From Xiphias gladius (lineage: Eukaryota > Chordata > Actinopteri > Istiophoriformes > Xiphiidae), in contig NC_053420.1 in NCBI RefSeq assembly GCF_016859285.1, forward strand, positions 22,179,545 through 22,243,544: a stretch of DNA of 64,000 nt. Direction: 5' to 3'. This document shows, in pieces, positions 52,601 through 64,000 of the stretch. The position numbers and the translations under genes are program-made. The notes under the pieces were generated by a model. That model did not search any database, was not told the DNA's origin, and was given only the letters and a program-made list of their open reading frames with translations. Position 1 is the stretch's first letter; each line of letters starts with the position of its first letter.

Positions 52601-54498
52601 TTCTCCGTCAGAGCATTTGGATTTCCTTACTTTACCTTTAATCTGTCTCATTTCTGAGACAGATTTTCTCGTCAGTCTACTCAGCCTACTCTCTGGCTCA
52701 GTGTTTCTCCCTCTCGCTCTCTCGTGTTTCACAAGAAAAAGGGGAAACAAGAATATTATTACGAATAGTCAAGCAAGTAACTGCAGCCACATTTTTTTGA
52801 ACAATAATGAGTACGGTGCTTTGTCTTGACCCTTTAAAATGGCCTGCAGTAAAAACGAAAGTGGAGGAGGAAAGAGGAAAATACCAGCAGGGAGTTTTAC
52901 ATACACACGCACATGTGAATATATCAGTTTATGTTTTAGTCTTTCTACAGAGAAATAGGACTACAGAGACAGGGGGAGAAAAGAGCGAAGCTGGGTGAGA
53001 GAGAGCAGGAACCTCCTCCAGTATCTAAATGATCACAATGAGTCCCTTTCAAGCTGTAGCACCCATTGCTGTGACTTGATATGATTTTTATCAGATGCTG
53101 AAATGCTACATTACCAAGTGGGCAGTAAATTATGTCTAAACCAATAACAGTGGGACCCTTTGCGGCCCAACGGCCACGAGGGCCAAGTGGGAGGGGATGA
53201 GTGAGGATGGGGGGTGGGGGTGGGGATTGTGGGGGGCAGGAATGAGTGAAGGATATGATAGGGTGGGCTTTGGGATGTGAGGGGCATGGCTGGAGTTTGT
53301 CTTGATTAGTGGAGTCTGGGTGCGCATGAGAGTCTGGTGATAAGGCCACTCACAGGGAGTGTATGTGTGTGTGTATGTGAGAGAGAATTGCAGAAGAAAT
53401 GCACATAAACAAAGGTAAGCGTGTGTGTATATGTTCGTGTGTGTGAGTTTGTGTGTGGATAGGCGTAGATTTATGTGTGCATTTAAGGAAGGTGTGTGTC
53501 TGTCAGAGGTCAGAGAAATCAAAGAGGAGAGTCATGGGAAAATGTGTTTCAAAGCTGCCCCCAATAAATGAGAAAGCAATAAATTACACTCAGTTACGTA
53601 ATGCTTGTCGAATGAAACTGCTGGATTGGTTTCATATCTCTGGGCAGCAAATCAGTGCATATTCCCCTTTTTATTGTCAATAAAATGCATCTGAAATATA
53701 TCATCAAAGATGGCCATGTTATCACAGTATTATGACACTTTAACAAACAGACTCTTTTGCTTAATAACATAATATTTGTTCTATGATTTCTGAAATATCC
53801 CCTGAAATTTAAAACTAATTGCACAACGTTTAGATTTTGTTTTTTATTCCAAACCAGTTTACTGTTTTGACAATTTAGAGTCAAACTTAAGTTAAAGTCA
53901 ATTTTTGCTAAGAAATAAACTGTATATTCTTGGTGTTTACTTTGACTTGTATACTTGTTTGGTCAAAATTGTTGTTTCGAAATAATAGAAATTTAACTTT
54001 GATTAATTTTTTCCACAGTGATTCCATGAAAGCACCCCCTACTTTAGTGTTCTCCAGGGGACATAAATTTTAGTTAGTTGACGGTGTAATGGTAACTTGA
54101 TTGGTGCTATTTCTGCATGGGCAGTCATTAAAATGGTTTTTAATATCATTTTGTTTCCGACAGCCACACAGCCTGTTAACCAGCTGAGGTATCAGCGTTG
54201 TTAGCCATTGCTTTGTCCCATTGTGATTTGAGCACATCCTAAGTTATGCGATTCTGTTTATTAGTTACTTTGTGTCATATTTCTCTGCGTCATAAAGCGG
54301 AAGCTAGCTGTTGAAATAACATCAACGAAGAAAAACATCTCGTGGAAGGAGGTGTATAAGTTGCTTGGAACACGGTAACTGAGTAAGTATTTCACATGGG
54401 ATCTGTAAAGATGGCAGACAATACTCGTCATCAGCTCAAGACCAAACATCTACAAGCTACTGCTATCTAAACACCAGGCTTGTCATATCAGACATGAC

Positions 54499-54520
54499 GG
54501 TTAGGGTTAGGGGATTAGGG
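54499..54520 (+). repeat. Short telomere-like TTAGGG tract
   Basis: GGTTAGGGTTAGGGGATTAG is read directly: two TTAGGG units and a degenerate third. Such short tracts are common interspersed in fish DNA and do not mark a telomere. Confidence 0.6.
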
Positions 54521-54779
54521 ATTAACGGTTAAGGTTGAAACCCTAAAATGAAAATAAAGCAACAACTCTATCAATTACCAAAATTAACAACATATTGTTT
54601 TAAAACCAAAGATTCACAACATCACTATTGGTGAAAATAGGTACCTATTGTCAAAGGACATGGAAATACGAATCTACCATGTGTAGAATTAATCGCATTG
54701 CGATTAGGTAGAGTTAACATGTTATCCCTCTGGAACACAGCCACACCCATAGCTCAGTGGAAGTCAGTGTTATGGGCTA

Positions 54780-54895
54780 TGTTAGCTAGCTTCCACTTTC
54801 CAAGTGAAATACAAACTTACCAGCATCATGGGTCCTCCAAATGTTCAATGTTGTAAACGTGGAGAGATGTCTTAAATTGCTAACAGTACATAACT
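54780..54895 (+). repeat. Direct repeat, copy 1
   Basis: This copy shares GCTAGCTTCCA, TGAAATACAAACTT, GGGTC, and the AGATGTCTT...AACAGTAC order with the copy at 55131-55258, with the same spacing and scattered differences. The offset is 351 bases. Confidence 0.7.
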
Positions 54896-55130
54896 AACCC
54901 TTATGAATGCTTGTTGAGAGGGGGGGGCATCTTGCAGTGAGTTTTGAGTCTAGTAATTTGTCATCACCACAAGAGAAATAATGAAAGAGAGACAGCTAAT
55001 GCTAGCTAGACCCACGTTGTTTCTATAATCCCATCTGAAGATAGCACTGAGTGTGTGAGACCTGCCGATGAGTCCAGCAAGTGCAGGAGTAACATGAATG
55101 AGAAGTAACATCAAGTGAGAATCAGGTTAA

Positions 55131-55258
55131 CGTTGGCTAGCTTCCATTTTCCAATTGAAATACAAACTTTTGAGCACAAAGGGTCATCCCAAGGGTTTTA
55201 CGTTGTAAGGGGACAGATGTCTTCAATTAGGAACAGTACACACGGTAACAAATGCTAA
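55131..55258 (+). repeat. Direct repeat, copy 2
   Basis: Second copy of the unit at 54780-54895. Both are followed, within 30 bases or so, by a G-rich word. It is probably one internally duplicated transposable-element remnant. Confidence 0.7.
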
Positions 55259-55509
55259 TGTCTCCCTGTTGCAAAAGGGGGAAAATACATCTTTTATCAA
55301 CATTTGTAGGCTAAAGGGCTATGACACGCTCCAGTCAGTTCTGTGCAGCACAGAAGTCTCCTAGCAATGCTGGCCCTAAAATTTCAGTCACCAACTGCCA
55401 TGGGAAACATCCACTCAAGTTTGAATCTTAAACAGTTTCCACAAATATGTCCCAAGTGGTTTTAAACTCTGCATAATAGCTGCAGTATCGTTACAGTTCA
55501 TATACCGTG

Positions 55510-55664
55510 AGTGCTGTGCGAAGGCACCTGGATTTGCTTGAAGTTCTGGAAGACTTTTCGCCTCTCATCCGAAAGGCTTCTTCAGTTCTGATGAAGCCTT
55601 TCGGATGAGAGGTGAAACGGCTTCCAGAACTTCAAGCTAGTCCACTTGCCTTGGCATAGCACTT
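55510..55664. repeat. 155-bp fold-back inverted repeat
   Basis: Left arm 55510-55584 and right arm 55589-55664 are reverse complements around a GTTC loop, with scattered mismatches that increase outward. The inner stem pairs CTCATCCGAAAGGCTTC with its exact complement. The wording (GATGAGAGGTGAAACGGC and its complement) resembles a widespread fish repeat, here in palindromic form. Confidence 0.88.
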
Positions 55665-55807
55665 AAAAAATACCATGACCTAGATTACTGAGAATCTTCA
55701 CAGACGTATTGTTATAGTTCATACTTCCTTACACAAAAAGTGAGGATAATTCAAATTTTAGTTTGACTTGAAGTCAAGCTTTGCGCCTACCAGTGCGTGC
55801 GTGCATG

Positions 55808-55810
<3 letters not shown>

Positions 55811-55844
<34 letters not shown>
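55811..55844. repeat. (GT)17 microsatellite
   Basis: Seventeen consecutive GT units are flanked by GCATGCAT and imperfect GTCT units. Confidence 0.95.
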
Positions 55845-55845
<1 letters not shown>

Positions 55846-57169
55846 TGTGTCTGTCCATCTGCCCTAATTTGTTTATTCCCATCCTTTTCATAAACACCAT
55901 TAGAGGGCAAATAAGTGATCATAAACTGGAAAGGCTCTCCCTCCCATTTACTCAGACAATTAAGATAAAGTGAGGAGGTTTAACTAAACATCTTTATTGG
56001 CCTCCGCCGCTTTGAAGACAAATGGAATAACTTTCCCTTGTCGCCTTTGTGCAGCTGATTCTGCTCAGCTGAGCAATGGGGCTCGCGGATTTATTTGTTC
56101 AATGGGTTTCATTGTCATATAGGGAATAATCAAAATCTCTGTCAGAGCAAAGATAAATGGCACCAGCAAAAGCAAGATCAATGCCAACATTGCTAGCAAA
56201 TGTAGAAGTTATAATAAGCAGTAAATAATCATAAACCTGGAAATGAACCCCTGAAGCATCTAGACTAAAGTGCATGTCAGTGGTGTGATACATTTAGCCT
56301 TTTATGCTTTTATCCATATTTATATTTTTTTCTATGTGCGCACTTCATTTATTCCACTAAAGGGTTGTTGACCTGTAATTTTTAATTACATGTTCTTCAT
56401 AAGATGAAGTACGGTTTGCAGTTGACCCTGTCCCTGGCAGAGAATACTAAATATGAACAGAACACTGAATCACTTTGTTGTTGAAAACTACCTATGCTGC
56501 AACAGAGAAGAGAAATCTTTTCATCCCACAGCCAACATTTGCCTCTTTTCTATTTGTGTCCATTTTCATTGTTAAAATGGGGCTTTAAATCTGAAATGAA
56601 AATCCCCTTTCTTTGTAATGTTTATTCTGCCTTTTCCCATATCCGCTCCCGTTCCGTCTGTAGCCTCCCACCCCTATTCACCATATTCCCGGATGTGAGC
56701 GGCTTGGAGCCAGCGATAGACTGCAGATGAAAGGGTAGAAGAAAGGGGGAAGATGGTAATGAAGCAGAGGGAAGAGACAAGAGGTCCCTGCGGGGACCCT
56801 GACGCCTCACGGGACTTGTTTCACTGTCAGACCACGCAGGCCCCCACGTCCACAACTCCCTGTGGAGAAGATGTGTCAGAGGATGTTCTGGGTCAACCAT
56901 GGGAAGAGACCATGTCTGAACCGATATCGGCTTTCTGCCAAATTACCACTGTTGCTTTTGATGTCAGGGAGTGTAAATAAGAAGGGAATTAGCTTGAACA
57001 AAGGACTAGAAAGTATTGAAATGGTCTGAATCTGACTTAAATCTGAGTTGCTCCAATGCCTACATGCACACAAGTAAGTGCACAGACATACAAACACACA
57101 AACACATACAGCCCTAGCAAGGACACAGAATATAGAGATGAAAAGTCCATTGGTTAGATGAACACTATC

Positions 57170-57440
57170 TAGAATATTTTAATACATCTTCCAAACTCCT
57201 CAGGCCCTTTTCAATGGTGTTAGCCTGACAGCTTCTGTGAGTGGCAGGCGGCACCATGCTACGTCATCCTGTATGCAGCTCTGCTTTTGCTCAACAATTT
57301 ACCACTTTAAAAGGCCCAATGGCCAATCTGCAGACAATCGTCCCCTGTAACACTATCTGGGCCTTGCTGATAAAATGCAGATGTGGCTCCTCTCAATGTG
57401 AATTTGTGACCCATTAAGTAGAGCCCCTCCTCTTTCCTCA
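57170..57440. promoter_or_regulatory. Candidate regulatory block
   Basis: Balanced unique sequence includes GGCCCAATGGCCAATC (two CCAAT words), CCTTGCTGATAAAATG (GATA) and GACCCATTAAGTAGAG. No coding exon is plausible. Texture-based call. Confidence 0.28.
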
Positions 57441-60400
57441 CCACTCCATCCCTCCTCTTGGCAGAGACTCCAGAGCGCCTTTTCACATGAATTCCCTAAA
57501 AGCAGGTATGTGGATAGTATCGGGCTAACGAGTCACAATGGTGAATTTGTTCAACAAGGAGCACCGCATTACTTAAATCCAAGCGTGGCTCTCCCTCTCT
57601 TTGAGATCTGCGGACTAGATTGGCACGGTCTCCCCAGCGTCTCGTTTAGGGACGGACAAAAGGTGAATTCAGGCGCTCCCTTTGAGGTTCACGAGACCTG
57701 ACTCTAGTCTATTGATGCCAAGTCTCCCCTCAGTCTCCCAAAATGTCTCCATTGGTCAGGCATCACCGCTGTGTCTAGGGACGACCTTTGCAGCAGTTTG
57801 GTAGTACTTCAGTCATCTGGAACAAACTGAATCATATTGACAGAACGACTCACATCCACATGTAGAAACCAGTGTCATGTTTGACCGACTGAATGTGTAC
57901 TAACTTCCCACAATTATCCGCCTTTATCACTTTCATCTTGGTCATGACCACCTTCTGCTTTGTTCTGGGCTGCACGCATGCTGTGTTTTCTTGTTTTGAA
58001 TGATCAAATATTTTAATTGCAGGGTAGTTTAGAGCCAACAAAGAAACACATTTTGCAAGGTTATAAAATGAGCTCCATGTTTGTTACCCTTCTAGCTGAG
58101 AAATCTGTGTTGGAAATAAATCAAAATACCTTCCATAACATTGCCATTATGAGAGCCATATGATGTGGTTGATGGAAGAGAACAAACAACAAACAGAAAA
58201 TAAGAGGAAAAACATAGATTTTCAGCATATAAATACATCGATTACATGTGTCTGAGTCTGTAGTGATGGTAGCCATGCCAACTTTGATTAGTCATCTGCA
58301 CTTTCAATTTAAAATCTTAACAATTTTGTAACACTCACATTAAGAATTGACAGCAATTCTTATTCTTTCAGACTCCATAGTCCAAACTCCCTGAGAATGA
58401 GAGAGTCAGCTTCTCACTGATGGCATTTCAACAGATGCCAAAACAAAATTGAGGCCTTTTAATGATCATGCAGTCTCTATAACTGGATGTTCAGACCAAA
58501 AGAAACCCTGGGCATTTCAGGTACCAATGAGACAATAAAATATGATCCAAAAGGGCTGGTTTGAACAAAAGATCCATGGATGTGAAAGCTTATCAGACTC
58601 CAAAACATGGCACAAGGATTGTAAATACCATGAAAAAGGATTTCACATTCCCAGAAAGTTACGACATTGACAATTATTTTATCCTTTATTGCAATGATCA
58701 GCAGATAAAAAGCAGAATTCCAACATTCACAAACATTCACAAAGAAATCTACCAGGAATATCCCCTTGCGTTTGTCAGTTCCACTGTTTGATTGGTCATT
58801 GCATTACAAGGCTGAATGAAGTTGTTTTGTTGCAGCAAAATTTAAACCAGATTTAACTTTGTTGCTGGATGACACAGGCTTTTTTTTTTTTTTTTTTTGC
58901 AGCCTCATTGAAATGAATCGGGAAGCCACATTTTTCAGGTATGCCTGTTCTCTGTCTGAACACGGCCTAAGGGTTCCTGTATGCTTCCAATGAACTGCAT
59001 GTCGGATCATCTATCAGTGCTTGAAACCCTGTCCTTCCACCCCTTCTTACGTTGGAATTGGGGGCCAATTTTTGGGATTTTTTCGAAACTGACACGTAGC
59101 GGCTGGTCAGGTGTGCAGACGTGAGAAAGTACTCAAAATTTGGACTTCACTCTCAAGCTGTTTTTTTTTCCATTCTTCGCACAACTTGTTCCGTCTCTTT
59201 TCATGCATACAGCTGAGTACAAACACCATGAATGCATTCTAGGGGAGACCTTCCGAAAGTATGTGCCACTGTCCTGATTGTTCATGTCTTGTCATTCTCT
59301 GCGACGACAACCTTTTCAACCCACCATTTAGAAAAGCCATTAGGAACAGGTATAAACACTTTTGCCTTTAGACGTGATTCAACGACTTAGCTGCCTAAAA
59401 AGATTGTTGTAGTCTTAGTAGTGAAATAGCTGCAAGTACCTGAATTACCGGTGTTTCTCCATAGGGTCACGAGTTAGTTAGCAACAGCAGTGGAGCAGGG
59501 TTGGGGAGTATGGCTACCACTGAGGAAAATCCAGTATGTCTATCTGTTTATCTACGCGCTGTGTCCAACTGATTCAAAATAAAATCAGTTCCATTTCAAT
59601 GAAACAAGTAGCACAAAGTCGTATATATACACACTGGGGACAAGTAGAAGTACAGCTGTCACATTAGAGATGTTATGAGTTTCTCTTTATATCCATAAGT
59701 AGTAGAGTCATAAAATAACTGTATTTTATGACTCCTATGTAATTCCAGTAAATTTTGTTTTGACCACCCTGACCACTTCTGATTTGAAAGCAGCCAAATA
59801 ACAGTGTCTCAAACTGTTTATACTGACCTCATTGTTCAATTTGTAAAGATCCCCCCTCATCTGTGTCTTGGCCCAGTAGTGCCTCTGGCTATGCTTTTAC
59901 ATACTCTGTGATCTAGCTCATTGCATCACTTCACTGTGAATAGAGAGAGTTAAAGTCAAAGCCCGGGGTAACAGAGGGGAGCATTATGGATGAGCAGCCT
60001 GTGAAAAAGGGCCCTTTGAAAAAAGGGCTGTGACAGTTTAATTGGTCGAATTAGTCATGATATTCAAATCACCTCTGTTGACCAGCCAATGACTGAAGTG
60101 TGTACTACTGCAGGCTGAGCCAACCACAAAACTCTGTCCAGATTGCAAACGAGACACATTAGGCTTTCCCTTCCTGCCAGAAAACTCCATTCCAGTGGCA
60201 CTGCACTTTTGCCAGTGCAGCTCCTTGAAAAAGTCTCATTGCTACTTTCTGGCTACATGGAAAACATTGAAAACTCCTTTATAATATCTGTCAACTCCCC
60301 TAGTCTCCAACATAAACAGGTGTTCCACCCAAGACAGTGTATTTACTTATGTCAAGGCTATGCTTACATGTACAGACGCTCAACACACTTTTAACATTCT

Positions 60401-60751
60401 CCTTAGTGCTACAGTCAAGCGGCACTTGGCATCAGTGTCTGCGGCAGGCTACACTGTCTCAAGAAGACAAATTAAAGCCATATAATTTGCCTGCTGAAAG
60501 ACTTGCTCTGTATCGCAGGTGTCAGGGCCTGAAGCAGGCATTAACTCTCTCCACCCCCCCAAACATACACACTTACACATATACACATATACGCATACGG
60601 TCCATGTTCACACTAACATGTATGAAGACAGCAACAAAAAATATCTTAAGCAGTCACCTAGGTCCCCATAGCATGGTTAACGTGGTTGTAAAACATGCCG
60701 GCCTGCACGCGGCTCCAGCTTGTAATAACTGGTGATGACAGTAATATGAGT

Positions 60752-60785
60752 TTGTGTGTGTGTGTATGTGTGTGTGTGTGTGTGT
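60752..60785. repeat. Imperfect (TG)n microsatellite
   Basis: TG units are interrupted once by TA, and followed by a looser TG-rich tail to about 60815. Confidence 0.9.
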
Positions 60786-60889
60786 AGATGATGTGTGTGA
60801 TTGTGAAGTATGTAGATAAACGAATTGCTGAAAAGAGGAAGACAGAGACCTGGATTGCTTGGGATTAGTTGATTAGTATATGTTTAAAA

Positions 60890-61090
60890 GGAACTGTTTT
60901 GAAATATACATTCAGGATGTTTGCTTTCATTCCAAAAGGGAGACAAGAAGATCAGTATCAATCTCATGTCAGTGGATTAATTACAGAGCTGGAGTGAGGA
61001 CAAAGTTAGCCCAGCTTAGCATAAAGACTGGAAGAAGGGGGAAGCAGCTAGCGTGGCTTTATCAAAAGTTCAAAAATAAATAAATGCCTG
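60890..61090 (+). repeat. Fish interspersed repeat, arm 1 of an inverted pair
   Basis: It contains AGTATCAATCTCATGT followed by TTAGCCCAGCTTAGCATAAA and GACTGGAAGAAGGGGG. The same landmarks in the same order occur reverse-complemented at 61857-62110. The GCTTAGCATAAAGACTGGAA phrase is familiar from fish interspersed repeats. Confidence 0.75.
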
Positions 61091-61856
61091 TTGTTTTCAC
61101 ATTCATCTGCTGGAGGAGGAGAGTTTTTCGGTGCTCACCTTAAATCTGAGTTTAGGGCATGTACTTCTGAGCATGATTTGTTGAAAGCTAAAGTGATGAG
61201 CCACTTACAGAAGTGATTTGGAAACTTGAAACCAAGAGTGTGCACTCACTGAGAAAGAACCTTCCGGTGAAGTAGGAGATATTTTGTGTCCAGTAGTTAA
61301 ACTTTTGAAATAAAAAAAATATTTGCATATTCATCGATTCTAGTTTTTTCAATGAGGGAGAAGGGGTAAATCTAAGTTTAAGATTTTTTAACTAGGAAAT
61401 TTAACTTTTTGTGTGGAAAAACCACATCAGACACAAAATATTATTCAAAAAATGTTTTTACATGTCATAAAACATGTGGAGGGGATCTTTAAGGTTAGGT
61501 AAAGATCGTGGTTATAGCAAGCAAACTATGGTTCAGATATGGTTAAGGGCAAGTATCTAAAACTTAGTTATGGACAGATCATGATTATGGTTATGAAAAG
61601 CAATCATTAATTCCAAGTCTGTGACAAACCCCAAACTCAGGGCTTCTGGTCTTCCGCTGGAAATCTGCCAACTCCACACCCTTACTCTACACCTAGCTAC
61701 ATAAAGGACATACTTCCTGCTTTGGCAATAAATGCTGGCACTGGATGTAAATTGTGAAGTGTAAAGTCATCAAATATGAACACATTTTCTAAGATTACTG
61801 GGTTGCTGTACAAAGACCAAAATCTGTGTACACCAATTGTATTAACCTGCACCTTA

Positions 61857-62110
61857 GCTTGAGGTATCGCTCAAAGATAACCTGTTTGTAAAGACATCGC
61901 TGCAGCACACAATTGACATATTTACATTTTTGCTCATATATGGTTTAAACAAACAAGATACACTGTGTAAATAAGCTGTGGAGTTCTTCAATTTGGACAG
62001 AGCATAGCTTCCCCTCCTGCTTCCACTCCTTATGCTAAGCAAAGCTAACCTCATCTTGCCTTCAGCTCCATACTTAAAACACACATGAGATTGATACTGT
62101 CCTTCTCATC
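61857..62110 (-). repeat. Fish interspersed repeat, arm 2 of an inverted pair
   Basis: Read on the minus strand it contains AGTATCAATCTCATGTG, then GCTTTGCTTAGCATAAGG, AGTGGAAGCAGG, and a longer tail that arm 1 does not show. The two arms face each other across about 0.77 kb. Confidence 0.75.
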
Positions 62111-62519
62111 ACACTCTTAGTAAGCAAAGAAGCATATTTCCCAAATTGTCAAACTATTCTAGAGGAATCTTAAGTAAAAAAGAAGTGGATCTAGCACGGA
62201 GGGAGGAGGTGAGCATAAGAAAGAGAAGAAGGGGAAGAAAAGCGATAGAGGACATCAAAATGCCTAAAGTAATAATCTTTTATGAGACACAAAGGCCTGC
62301 ACTCCCCAGTGTTCGTATGTGTGATAATGTGGTTTGGCCTTCAGCCACTTCCAACAGTTAAAGAAAGCACTCGAGAAGAGAACAGAGGCTGTCCCTTCCA
62401 TTTACCTTCCCCCAGCTCTCTCTCTGACTCTCTCTATATAAATGCTTGGCAGTTTTACGCATGGCTGGGAGCAATTTCCCACAATGTGTAAATTAGTCAA
62501 TCTCCCAAGTCAGTAAAGT

Positions 62520-62680
62520 GGCCTTTGATGGGGAGGACATTAATGAAGTGTACCATTAGGCCTCACATTTGTATTCTTAGGGGCTCTCCAAGCTTTTGAT
62601 GTCGCGGGGCCCCATAGCTGATTATCCACATGCCAGCGCTGCATGCCTCTGTTACTTAGACGAGAGGGAGGGAGGGGAAG
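62520..62680. promoter_or_regulatory. Candidate regulatory block
   Basis: Balanced unique sequence includes GGACATTAATGAAGTG, AGCTGATTATCC and a GC-rich GTCGCGGGGCCCC word. No gene-like frame is visible. Texture-based call. Confidence 0.25.
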
Positions 62681-63269
62681 AGAGAGAAAGCAAAGATGCT
62701 GGACGTTTTTATGTTCTCTCTCTGCAGTCGCTGCCCTGCTGGACTGTCCATGCTGTCCTGCTGGCCATTTGAAATTGGCATAAGAAAGAAAGAGAACGAG
62801 GGAAGTAGAGGAGAGAGGGTGAGCAGTCCAAAAAGTGCAGTCTAGGAGCTGGACTTCTCCCTGACACTTCAAAGTGCTGTGTGGAGTAAATTGCTGTGGA
62901 CTGCTTCATTCAGAGTATGAGGGCTTTCCCTTTCGCAGATGACAGTTGCATGGTGACAAAGTTCAATTGGCGCTGGTAGGAGTGGGGGGGCAGATCAAAG
63001 CTGGACCATTGTAATGGTTTTGTTCCGTGGAAAATCGCTTTTTGTCCCCGGCCTTTTCAAGCCAACTCCTGGCTCCAGTCAGAGTAAATGGGATTTTCAA
63101 CTCCCTTGTGTGGGTGGAGGAGTGAGGGGAGGTGGAGGAGCAGAGGGAGGGGAGATTTTTAGCCTCGGGGTAAGGAACTTAAGATCCCCCCTCCTCCCCA
63201 CCTCTACTCCTGCTCCTCCTTTAACCCCCCCACTGCCACCGCCACCACCACCACCCGCCCTCTGACAAT

Positions 63270-63420
63270 GCAAGGCCGACTATGTTGATGTTATTGGGCC
63301 TTTCATCTGAACTCGGCATCATAATCTTCACAGAGAAAGTTTAGTAGAGCAATTGTGCAATTACGTTTATTGTAATTACCAGAATGAGAAGCGGCAACGA
63401 CTTATGTCCTTAAAATGTTC
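63270..63420. promoter_or_regulatory. Candidate regulatory block with clustered ATTAC sites
   Basis: GCAATTACG and GTAATTACC occur within 25 bases and are preceded by CAATTGTG, a tight homeodomain-site cluster. A GTTATTGGGCC CCAAT-type word precedes them. Not coding. Confidence 0.35.
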
Positions 63421-63825
63421 TCTGTTGTGTGCTCATCTGCACGTGCACACTCATACTTAAACAAACAAATTCTATCTGAGTGTCTTTATATCTGTCTCTC
63501 TGCTGTCTTCTTTCTCTCTCATTGACAGCCTCACACATTATATATAATTTTGTTGTGCTCTGGGAGATAAAGCAGAACATGAGGTTGTTGATCTCAGCCA
63601 ATTATGAACAAATAAACAATCAACATCTATCTCTGAGCCCTAATCTCCTCTTCCTACCTCGCTCCCTTTTCTGTCATTTGTACTTTCTTCAAACAAGGGC
63701 TGTGAAGTCTCACTCATCAGCTTGCTTTGAGTCAATCCAAGTGAACACATCAAAAACGGTGATATGGAAAATGATTTTGTTTTTTTTATCCTAACAAGTG
63801 AGCTTTTTTAAGCCATGCTAGTGTT

Positions 63826-63925
63826 GCTGAAATATTGCGACAACCGCTGGATGGATTTCCATGAAATTTGGTAAAGACATTCATGTCCGCTCCAGGACAT
63901 GCTTTATGCTCGCTTACTTAATCAA
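63826..63925 (+). repeat. Fragment of a common fish interspersed repeat
   Basis: The phrase GCTGGATGGATTTCCATGAA followed by ATTTGGTAAAGACATTCATG is very familiar from many fish genomic sequences. The family name is not certain. The fragment is short and has no coding capacity. Confidence 0.55.
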
Positions 63926-64000
63926 AACAATTGGCCCTTTTGTGTCACATCTTCATATTCCTTTACAGTGTATTAGTCAGTGTAGGTTTCTTACTGACTC

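Larger units (their letters stand above)
41175..64000. other. Gene desert upstream of msx1
   Basis: About 23 kb contain no exon set I can support. The longest open frames (49127-49642 and 47096-47593, minus strand) lack splice context and family resemblance. The region holds microsatellites, structured repeats and regulatory-looking blocks listed separately. In human the next gene on this side of MSX1 is STX18; no part of it is visible. Long-range msx1 control elements are the most likely functional content. Confidence 0.55.

Noticed and set aside
54499..54520. Chromosome end or fusion point suggested by TTAGGG units
   Set aside because: Only two perfect units are present, and such short tracts are widespread in fish DNA.
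41175..64000. STX18, the expected next gene beyond msx1
   Set aside because: I looked for syntaxin-like coding exons in this region and saw none; the gene probably lies beyond the right edge.

Overview
The window is nuclear DNA from a vertebrate, most likely a ray-finned (teleost) fish with a compact genome. The genes are split by many short GT-AG introns. The flanks carry CA, TAA and TTA microsatellites, a Tc1-type transposon and dispersed repeats of the kind seen in fish. Four protein-coding genes can be reconstructed exon by exon. Their order and strands match the human 4p16 block MSX1 - CYTL1 - (STK32B) - EVC2 - EVC, read in reverse. No species can be assigned from the sequence alone.

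Layout: 1-2.2 kb is 3' flank of evc. 2.2-9.4 kb is evc (minus strand, 20 coding exons, 964 codons). 9.4-10.4 kb is a shared divergent promoter interval. 10.4-21.1 kb is evc2/limbin (plus strand, 23 proposed coding exons, 1406 codons). 22.1-23.3 kb is cytl1 (plus strand, 4 coding exons, 146 codons). 24.5-25.8 kb is a decayed Tc1/mariner element. 33.5-34.6 kb is the homeobox gene msx1 (minus strand, 2 exons, 283 codons) with its 3' UTR and promoter. From about 35 kb to the end at 64 kb I see no credible coding exon. This is a 29-kb gene desert upstream of msx1. It holds microsatellites, fold-back and inverted repeats, G-rich tracts, and a series of AT-homeobox-motif-rich blocks that read like developmental enhancers.

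How the genes relate: EVC and EVC2 are partner membrane proteins at the base of the primary cilium that promote Hedgehog signalling downstream of Smoothened. Their head-to-head arrangement fits co-expression. MSX1 is a homeodomain repressor used in craniofacial, tooth and fin/limb mesenchyme. CYTL1 is a small secreted cysteine-rich protein linked to cartilage. The block is an old syntenic cluster and not an operon. STK32B, which lies between CYTL1 and EVC2 in humans, is absent from that interval here: evc2 and cytl1 are about 1 kb apart.

I found no convincing new molecular system. The points most worth a second look are the loss of STK32B from the interval, the candidate msx1 regulatory blocks, two structured repeats (a 155-bp fold-back and a 1.2-kb inverted pair), and the small second exon proposed for evc2.
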